From assembly GCF_029263155.1 (NCBI RefSeq), contig NZ_JAJCYB010000109.1:1-37489 (forward strand): 37,489 nucleotides of DNA, in the 5' to 3' direction. The DNA comes from Pseudonocardia sp. Lineage in GTDB: Bacteria; Actinomycetota; Actinomycetes; Mycobacteriales; Pseudonocardiaceae. The position numbers were made by a program, and so were the translations under genes. Numbering within the stretch: the stretch's first letter is position 1; the number at the start of each line of letters is the position of its first letter. The notes beneath the pieces were generated by a model that worked only from the letters and a program-made list of their open reading frames with translations, had not been told where the DNA came from and made no database searches. Positions 32,204-37,489 of this stretch are shown here, in pieces.

Positions 32204-33009
32204 GACCGGGAGACCAGCTCGCGCAGCAACCCGCCCATCCGCCCCGCGGCGGCGGCCCCCGCCGCCAGCACCTCGTGATGGTCGAGCGGCTCGCCGGTGA
32301 GGCCCGCGGCCAGGTTCGTGACCAGCGACAACCCGAACACCTCGACGCCCGCGGCCCGCGCGGCGATCGCCTCCAGCACCGTCGACATCCCGACGAGGTC
32401 GGCCCCCATCCCCCGGAACATCCGGATCTCCGCGGGGGTCTCGAAGTGCGGCCCGGTCAGCCCGGCGTAGACGCCCTCGACGAGTGTCGGGTCGATCTCG
32501 CGGGCCAGCGCGCGCAGCCGCGGGGAGTAGAGATCGGTGAGATCGACGAACTGCGCTCCCCGCAGCGGCGATGTCGCCGTCATGTTGAGGTGGTCGGAGA
32601 TCAGCACCGGCTCGCCGACGCTCATGCCGTCACGGATGCCACCCGCCGCGTTGGTCAGCACGACCGACGTGCAGCCCGCTGCGGCCGCGGTGCGCACGCC
32701 GTGCACGACCGCGTCGACCCCGTGCCCCTCGTAGAGGTGCGTGCGTCCGAGCAGTACCAGTACCCGACGCTCGCCCACGGGCACCGAGCGGACGGTGCCG
32801 CCGTGCCCGGCCACCGCCGGGGCGAGGAAGCCGGGCAGCTCGCCCATCGCGATCTCGTGCGTGGCCTCCCCGATCAGGTCGGCCGCCGGGCGCCACCCGG
32901 ACCCGAGCACCACGGCCACGTCGTGCCGATCGATCCCGGTGGTGGCGGCCACTGCGGCGGCGGCCTGCGCGGCCGTATCGGGGGCCGCCGGGTCTCCTGG
33001 GTCGCTCAT
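32200..33009 (-). CDS. deoD: Purine nucleoside phosphorylase
   Basis: The enzyme phosphorolyses inosine, guanosine and deoxy forms to base and (deoxy)ribose 1-phosphate. The 269 aa match the trimeric PNP family: phosphate site GSGW (36-39), GRTHLYEGH, TNAAGG, and GPHFETPAEIRMFRGMGADLVGMSTV with the catalytic Glu and Met, followed by SLVTNLAAG with the purine-binding Asn. ATG 33009 is preceded by a -10 box 7 nt away. It is translationally coupled to pmmB. The gene name follows M. tuberculosis usage for this trimeric enzyme (Rv3307). Confidence 0.95.
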   Translation of the reverse strand: MSDPGDPAAPDTAAQAAAAVAATTGIDRHDVAVVLGSGWRPAADLIGEATHEIAMGELPGFLAPAVAGHGGTVRSVPVGERRVLVLLGRTHLYEGHGVDAVVHGVRTAAAAGCTSVVLTNAAGGIRDGMSVGEPVLISDHLNMTATSPLRGAQFVDLTDLYSPRLRALAREIDPTLVEGVYAGLTGPHFETPAEIRMFRGMGADLVGMSTVLEAIAARAAGVEVFGLSLVTNLAAGLTGEPLDHHEVLAAGAAAAGRMGGLLRELVSRS

Positions 33010-33016
33010 GGCCGGC

Positions 33017-33022
33017 AGCCTA
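33017..33022 (-). promoter_or_regulatory. -10 box TAGGCT, leaderless start of deoD
   Basis: TAGGCT on the minus strand ends 7 nt before ATG 33009, within the 36-nt gap after the kinase stop; no ribosome site is visible. Confidence 0.5.
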
Positions 33023-33045
33023 CGGGCGCGCCGGCGACCGTCCGG

Positions 33046-34731
33046 TCAGGGACCGGCGACCTCGAAACCGTCCACCAGCACGTCGAACAGGGCCGTCGTG
33101 GTGCCGTCGGGGCGGTCGCCCGGGACGGTGAGCCGTACCATCCAGACGCCGCCGTCGGCGGCCGGAACGATCTGCACCCAGCTGGCCCGCTGCTGCCCGT
33201 CGCGCTCGGTGCGGTAGCTCAGGCGGCCGTCCACCGGCTCGGTGCGGTCCAGCACGGCGACCCCGAGGCGGGCCTCGGTCAGCTCCGCGGTGGCCGCGTC
33301 CGCCGACTCCGCGGGCGCCACCGTGAGCTCCTCGGTGCCGTCCGGGCTGATGAACGCGACCGATCGCCTGCCGTCGGTGCCCTCGTGGGGGAACTCCGCC
33401 CAGCCGAGCGGGACGTCGACGTCGAAGCCCAGCTGGTCCCGGTGGCTCACCAGTTCCGCGTCCGCCGAGGTGACCGTGACCGTGCTCAGCGGCGACTGAC
33501 CGCCGACCACGCGGGTGACGGCCCATCCCGCGGCCACGCCCACCAGCACCACCAGTGCGCCGGCGACGGTGAGCGCGACGGCGCGGCCGATCGAGGACGG
33601 CGCGCCGTCCGGCGGGGGCCGCCGGGCCGGGCGGGCCGGGGGCGGCGGCGCCGGCCGGGGCGCGGGCGGCCGCGCCGCGCCGGGCAGCGGACCCGGGTCG
33701 GCCGCCAGCGGCGTGGCACGCGGGACGGACGCCGAGTCCGCCGCCGCCGGCGGCACGGCCGGTTCGGGGACCTGTGCGGGGAACTGCGTGAGGAAGGACG
33801 CCACCGTCGGCGCGTCGGGCGAGCCGGGGTACATCGGGTCGTCCGGGTCGGAGATCAGCGGCCGCAGCCGCAGCCGCACCTCGTCGAGGGGCATCCGGCC
33901 GTCCGGGTCCTTCACCATCAGCGCCGCGATGACCTCGGCCACCGGGCCGCCACCGCGCGTCCGGGGCACCTCGCCGTCGACGACCTCGGTGATCGTCCGG
34001 ACCGGGTCGCCGCCGACGTCGTAGGGCGGGCGGCCCTCCACGGCGGCGAACAGGGTGGCGCCCAGACCCCACAGGTCGGCGGCGGGGGTGACGGGCTGCC
34101 CGGCGGCGACCTCCGGTGCGATGTAGGCGGGCGAGCCGAGCACCAGGCCCGCGCTCGTCATCGGCGCGTCGGCGATGTTGCGGGCGATGCCGAAGTCGGT
34201 GAGCTTGACGCGCCCGTCGTCGGCGATCAGGACGTTGCCCGGCTTCACGTCACGGTGGGTGATGCCGGCGCGGTGCGCGGCCCGCAGCCCGCCCGCGGTG
34301 GCGTAGCCGACGACCGCGGCCTGCGCCACGTTGAGCGCGCCCTGGTCGGAGATCATCTCCGCGAGGTTGCGCGAGGGCACCAGCTCCAGCACGACGAGGG
34401 GCTCGCCGCCGGCGTCGACGACGTCGAACACGGTGATGATGTTGGGGTGCGACAGGCCTCCGACCGCGCGCGCCTCGCGCAGGATCCGCTCGCGCATGTC
34501 GAGCGCCTCCTGGTCGGGCACGCCGTGGGGCACCCGCAGCTCCTTCACCGCGACACGGCGGCGCAGCACCTCGTCGTAGGCCGCCCAGACCGTGCCCATG
34601 GCCCCGCTGCCGATCTTCCCGGACAGCAGGTAGCGGTCGCCGATGCGGCGCTGCGATGCATCACCCGGCGTCGTCACCTGCTCATTGAAGACGACGGGCG
34701 CCGGGGACGGCGTCGCGGGGGCACGCCGCAT
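33046..34731 (-). CDS. Membrane Ser/Thr protein kinase with extracytoplasmic domain
   Basis: From ATG 34731 the protein has 561 aa. The kinase domain (about 34-290) shows GSGAMG (41-46), Lys63 in AVKEL, HRDVKPGNVL (His159, Asp161), DFG (179-181) and APE (205-207). A Pro/Ala-rich linker (about 320-378), a single transmembrane helix (about 383-405) and a beta-rich outer domain of about 150 residues follow, ending FEVAGP. This is the PknB-like layout without PASTA repeats; the outer domain would sense an unknown signal. The Thr and Ser of the activation loop (MTSAGLVLGS) may be autophosphorylated. A GTG three codons upstream is an alternative start. A 13-bp palindrome lies 60 nt upstream. Confidence 0.92.
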   Translation of the reverse strand: MRRAPATPSPAPVVFNEQVTTPGDASQRRIGDRYLLSGKIGSGAMGTVWAAYDEVLRRRVAVKELRVPHGVPDQEALDMRERILREARAVGGLSHPNIITVFDVVDAGGEPLVVLELVPSRNLAEMISDQGALNVAQAAVVGYATAGGLRAAHRAGITHRDVKPGNVLIADDGRVKLTDFGIARNIADAPMTSAGLVLGSPAYIAPEVAAGQPVTPAADLWGLGATLFAAVEGRPPYDVGGDPVRTITEVVDGEVPRTRGGGPVAEVIAALMVKDPDGRMPLDEVRLRLRPLISDPDDPMYPGSPDAPTVASFLTQFPAQVPEPAVPPAAADSASVPRATPLAADPGPLPGAARPPAPRPAPPPPARPARRPPPDGAPSSIGRAVALTVAGALVVLVGVAAGWAVTRVVGGQSPLSTVTVTSADAELVSHRDQLGFDVDVPLGWAEFPHEGTDGRRSVAFISPDGTEELTVAPAESADAATAELTEARLGVAVLDRTEPVDGRLSYRTERDGQQRASWVQIVPAADGGVWMVRLTVPGDRPDGTTTALFDVLVDGFEVAGP

Positions 34732-34993
34732 GGGCGGCACGGGCAGCGGGTAGAGGTGGGGACATGAGTCGCGACGACCACCCGGATGCTCGACGAGCGG
34801 ACGTATCGTCCGCTCGTCGCGCGCCGGAAACACCGTTCGCCGTGGTCCCGGGGTCCGTCCGCAGCAGATCCGTGACCCCTCGGCGAGGGTTTGCGCGCGA
34901 GGCCGATTTGGGGTTGGTGCACCGCCGTCCGGGTGAGCACCATGTGCCGATGCACGACAGAGCGCAAGCCGATGTCGATGGAGGTGACCTGCG
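34732..34993. promoter_or_regulatory. Divergent region between kinase and amidohydrolase
   Basis: The 262 nt separate the kinase (-) and amidohydrolase (+) genes and contain the palindrome at 34791-34819 and a GGAGGT ribosome site 8 nt before GTG 34994. About 170 nt between palindrome and amidohydrolase start could be an untranslated leader; I see no known riboswitch fold. Confidence 0.45.
34791..34819. promoter_or_regulatory. Perfect 13-bp palindrome, operator candidate
   Basis: Arms CGACGAGCGGACG (34791-34803) and its exact complement (34807-34819) are separated by TAT. The short AT-containing centre and the position in a divergent promoter region fit a dimeric repressor site better than a terminator. 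Confidence 0.55.
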
Positions 34994-36226
34994 GTGACGC
35001 TGCTCGAATCGCACCCCGTCCTGCCGGTCGCCGCCGAGGTCGTCGATCTCGGTGCGGGTACCGGACCGGCCTGGCTCGACACCTGGCTGGAGGCACACTC
35101 CGACGACGTCGTCGGCTGGCGACGCACCCTGCACTCGGTACCCGAGCTCGGCCGGGCGGAGCACCGCACCACCGCACTGGTCGCGAGCCGTCTCCTCGCG
35201 GCGGGGCTCGAGCCGCGCACGCTCCCGGGTGGCACCGGTCTGGTCTGTGACATCGGTTACGGCGACCGCTGCGTCGCGCTGCGGGCCGACCTCGACGCGC
35301 TCCCGCTGCAGGAGGCCACCGGACTGCCGTTCGCGTCCACCGTCGACGGCGTCATGCACGCCTGCGGCCACGACGCGCACACCGCGGTCGTGCTGGGCGC
35401 CGGGCTCGCGCTCGCGTCGGCGCCGAACCTGCCCGGCCGCGTCCGGCTGATCTTCCAGCCGGCCGAGGAGGTGCAGCCCGGCGGCGCGCTGGACGTGGTC
35501 GCCGACGGCGCGATGGAGGGCGTACAGCGGATCTTCGCGCTGCACTGCGACCCGCGCCTGGAGGTCGGCAGGCTCGGCACGCGCGTCGGACCGATCACCT
35601 CGGCGTGCGACCTGCTGGAGGTCCGGCTGACCTCACCCGGCGGCCACACCGCACGCCCGCACCTCACGGCCGACCTCGTCGAGGCGCTGGGCCTGCTGAT
35701 CACCCAGCTGCCGCTGCTGCTGGGCCGCCAGGTCGACCCCCGCTCGGGCACCGTGCTGGTGTGGGGGGCGGTGCAGGCGGGTGAGGCGGCCAACGCCATC
35801 CCACAGCACGGGCTGCTGCGCGGCACCCTGCGCACCGCCGACCACGCCACGTGGGGCGAGCTGGAGGACAAGATCCGCTCGCTGGTGGCCGCGGTGCTCG
35901 CGCCCACCGGCGTCGGCTACGTCCTGGAGCACATCCGCGGCGTGCCGCCCGTCGTCAACGACGAGGCGAGCAGCGGCATGCTCGCCGACGCGGCGGCCAC
36001 GGTCCTCGGCCCGGCGGCGGCCGTCGGCACCGAGCAGTCCAGCGGCGGCGAGGACTTCGCCTGGTACCTGGAGCACGTCCCCGGCGCGATGGCCCGCCTC
36101 GGTGTGTGGTCGGGCCGCGGTGAGATGAAGGACATCCACCAGCCCACCTTCGACCTCGACGAGCGCGCCATCCCCGTCGGCGTTCGCGTCCTCACCCAGA
36201 CCGCCCTGAACGCCCTCACCCCCTGA
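34994..36226 (+). CDS. M20-family amidohydrolase (AmiA/AmiB-like)
   Basis: The 410-aa protein is an M20D zinc/manganese amidohydrolase of the N-acyl-amino acid or aminobenzoyl-glutamate hydrolase type. Metal ligands are visible in MHACGHDAHTA, the catalytic and metal glutamates in FQPAEE, His in HCD, the dimerisation-domain GGHTARPH, and a final His in IHQP. Such enzymes release amino acids from N-acyl conjugates in the cytosol; the substrate is unknown. GTG 34994 is set by the GGAGGT site. In M. tuberculosis amiA1/amiB1 (Rv3305c-Rv3306c) are adjacent to deoD on the opposite strand, as here apart from the kinase. Confidence 0.92.
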   Translation: MTLLESHPVLPVAAEVVDLGAGTGPAWLDTWLEAHSDDVVGWRRTLHSVPELGRAEHRTTALVASRLLAAGLEPRTLPGGTGLVCDIGYGDRCVALRADLDALPLQEATGLPFASTVDGVMHACGHDAHTAVVLGAGLALASAPNLPGRVRLIFQPAEEVQPGGALDVVADGAMEGVQRIFALHCDPRLEVGRLGTRVGPITSACDLLEVRLTSPGGHTARPHLTADLVEALGLLITQLPLLLGRQVDPRSGTVLVWGAVQAGEAANAIPQHGLLRGTLRTADHATWGELEDKIRSLVAAVLAPTGVGYVLEHIRGVPPVVNDEASSGMLADAAATVLGPAAAVGTEQSSGGEDFAWYLEHVPGAMARLGVWSGRGEMKDIHQPTFDLDERAIPVGVRVLTQTALNALTP

Positions 36227-36234
36227 CCAGGCCC

Positions 36235-36366
36235 CGCGAGTCGGGGTCTCCGTGCGCGCGAGTCGGGCCCTCGGTGCGCGCGAGTCGGGGCGTGCGTGCG
36301 CGCGAGTCGGGGTTTCCGGTCGCGCGAGTCGGGCCATGAGTACGCGGGAGTCGGGGTGGCCGAGCG
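36235..36366. repeat. 22-bp tandem repeat array, six units
   Basis: Six adjacent 22-bp units start at 36235, 36257, 36279, 36301, 36323 and 36345. Each begins with CGCGAGTCGGG (last unit CGGGAGTCGGG) followed by about 11 variable bases. The array starts 9 nt after the amidohydrolase stop. Relatives are at 31263-31306 and, inverted, at 37433-37489. No cas genes are near. Confidence 0.9.
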
Positions 36367-36374
36367 GGTGCCGG

Positions 36375-36403
36375 TTATCCACATTGCCGGCGGGCTGTCC
36401 ACA
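36375..36403 (+). promoter_or_regulatory. Two DnaA-box-like sites
   Basis: TTATCCACA at 36375-36383 is a perfect consensus DnaA box; CTGTCCACA at 36395-36403 differs slightly. They lie 51-79 nt upstream of the DUF559-like gene. A replication role is unlikely with two boxes; they may serve in regulation. Confidence 0.4.
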
Positions 36404-36453
36404 GATCTACCCGGCGAGGCCCGCCGCGCCGTTCGACGGTGCAGCGTGGCGGC

Positions 36454-37489
36454 ATGGCCGAACCGAGTCCAGCTCGTCACGGTGCCGTCCGCCGGGCCGC
36501 CGCGATCGCGTCGATGGGTGCCTACCGCGTGCGGCTCGACCAGAGCTCCGGCCGGTGGGCCTCACCGTGGTCCGGTGTGCTGGTCGACACCGAGCGGGCC
36601 GCGGACCCGTTGACATTGTCGGCGGCCGCCGTCGAGCTGGGCGGCCCGGACGTCCTCCTGGCCGGACCCACGGCAGCGCATCTCCACGGTTGCTCCTCCG
36701 CCGAGCCGACGCCCGTGCACCTCATCGCGCCCTACGGACACTGGCTGCGCACCCGCCGCGGGCTCGTCGTGCACAACGGACACGTCCCGGACGGGGACCG
36801 GGCCGTGCGCCACGACCTGCCGGTGCTGAGCCTCGAGCGAACGATCACCGACCTGCTCTGCACCCAGCGGCCCGACCGTGCGCTCGCGGTCGTCGACGAG
36901 GCGCTGGCGATGATCGAACCGACGGGCCGGGAGCGGTTCAGGGCGACGATCGGAGGCCGGCTCGCCTCCCGGCGGGACCCGCGGGGGACGCGCCGGGGTG
37001 CGCAGCTTCTCGAACTGGCCACCGGTCGGGCGGAGTCACCCGCGGAGAGCTGGATGCTGTGCCGGATCGTCGACTCCGGCTACCCGGTACCGGAGGTGAA
37101 CTGGTCGGTGGTGGGTCTGGACGGGCGCGAGGTGTACCGGGTCGACCTCGCCTGGCCGGCGCTGCGCATCGCCGTCGAGTACCACGGCTACGCCGCCCAT
37201 GTCGGGCGCACGGAGGAGGACCAGGCGCGCGCCGAGGATCTGCGCCGACGAGGGTGGATCCTCGTCGAGGTCTGGGCCGAGGACCTCGCGCAGCCTGCTC
37301 GCTACGAGCGTGACCTCGACGCCGCGTTCGCCCGCCGCGGCGTCGACACCCGTCGTCGGCGGCCGCGCGCGCTTCGTGGGAGGTCCCACCGCGAGCGTCG
37401 GCGCGGCGCCAGACGCACCGCGTCGCGCCGCGCGCACGGAGAGCCCGACACGCGCGCCCGGAGAGCCCCACGCGCGCGCGCGGAGAGCC
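36454..37489 (+). CDS. DUF559-like (VSR/AbiEi-type) protein, partial at window end
   Basis: A reading frame from ATG 36454 stays open to the last base (345 codons), so the stop lies outside. The N-terminal two thirds resemble the AbiEi-like region of actinobacterial DUF559 proteins (LLAGPTAAHLHGC, VLSLERTITDLLC). Residues about 200-290 resemble the DUF559/Vsr endonuclease fold: AESPAESWM, RVDLAWPALRIAVEYHG with candidate catalytic Asp and Glu, and RRGWILVEVWAEDL. Its job could be nuclease or toxin-antitoxin component; neither is shown. After about residue 300 the sequence turns into Arg-rich low complexity that continues into the 22-bp repeat family, so the natural end may have been altered by repeat insertion. 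Confidence 0.75.
   Translation, partial: MAEPSPARHGAVRRAAAIASMGAYRVRLDQSSGRWASPWSGVLVDTERAADPLTLSAAAVELGGPDVLLAGPTAAHLHGCSSAEPTPVHLIAPYGHWLRTRRGLVVHNGHVPDGDRAVRHDLPVLSLERTITDLLCTQRPDRALAVVDEALAMIEPTGRERFRATIGGRLASRRDPRGTRRGAQLLELATGRAESPAESWMLCRIVDSGYPVPEVNWSVVGLDGREVYRVDLAWPALRIAVEYHGYAAHVGRTEEDQARAEDLRRRGWILVEVWAEDLAQPARYERDLDAAFARRGVDTRRRRPRALRGRSHRERRRGARRTASRRAHGEPDTRARRAPRARAES
37433..37489. repeat. 22-bp repeat family, inverted copies at window end
   Basis: Units at 37433-37454 and 37455-37476 and a partial one to 37489 are the reverse complement of the array at 36235. The first differs from unit 1 of that array at two positions. The array leaves the window. Confidence 0.8.

Noticed and set aside
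34820..34993. Riboswitch in the amidohydrolase leader
   Set aside because: The leader is long enough, but I could not match it to any known riboswitch core or fold it convincingly by eye.
36235..36366. CRISPR array
   Set aside because: Period is only 22 bp with a variable part of about 11 bp, units are direct neighbours, the variable part is itself similar between units, and no cas genes are present.
36375..36403. Replication origin
   Set aside because: Only two DnaA-like boxes, no AT-rich unwinding region and no dnaA/dnaN/gyrB neighbours.

Overview
The window is very GC-rich, with G/C-loaded third codon positions, many GTG starts, 4-bp start/stop overlaps and TANNNT -10 boxes placed 5-7 nt before start codons. 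This points to a high-GC actinobacterium. Gene content (mycobacterial-type add, upp, pmmB, deoD, a SapM-locus-like neighbourhood, a Sap/GAP-type membrane protein, a LAL regulator) suggests a Pseudonocardiaceae-like chromosome; that placement is inference. No rRNA, tRNA, cas genes, transposase or phage genes were seen.

Layout. 0.1-5.2 kb: a coiled-coil protein (-), adenosine deaminase (+) and a large MalT/LAL-type LuxR regulator (+). 5.4-18.3 kb: a dense membrane and stress block. Ten minus-strand genes run in series: HdeD-like, SLC13 permease with RCK_C insert, leucyl aminopeptidase, DUF6325, SHOCT, a DUF4203-like membrane protein, MscS, glutaminase, DUF6069, GAP/Sap. Divergent to them are an MFS transporter, a 70-aa protein and a frameshifted AI-2E-type transporter; a DUF1269 gene (-) follows. 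A palindromic motif (half GCCTCnCCCG, 3-bp spacer) occurs in the intergenic gaps of this block and I did not find intergenic copies elsewhere in the window.

18.4-25.6 kb: a conserved protein with an internal duplication, a truncated ALDH-like protein, a full ALDH and deoxyribose-phosphate aldolase (all -), then a Tat/lipoprotein class A beta-lactamase (+), a small protein (-), and a membrane cytochrome/sulfite-oxidase-fold fusion (+). 25.6-30.6 kb: GNAT acetyltransferase (-), haloalkane dehalogenase (+), metallophosphoesterase (+), uracil phosphoribosyltransferase (+), TetR regulator (-) and a flavodoxin-like protein (-). 30.6-37.5 kb: phosphomannomutase and purine nucleoside phosphorylase (-), a membrane Ser/Thr kinase (-), an M20 amidohydrolase (+), and a partial DUF559-like gene (+) that runs off the window.

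Function. add, deoC, ALDH, upp, pmmB and deoD form a nucleoside-salvage and deoxyribose-degradation set whose order resembles the M. tuberculosis Rv3305c-Rv3313c region. The 5-18 kb stress/transport block sits inside that framework and is the best candidate for an undescribed system: glutaminase and peptidase (possible ammonia supply), HdeD-like and MscS membrane proteins, and small DUF proteins sharing a palindrome. A 22-bp repeat family occurs at three places in the last 6.2 kb; one copy lies inside pmmB and accounts for an extra peptide of about 16 residues.
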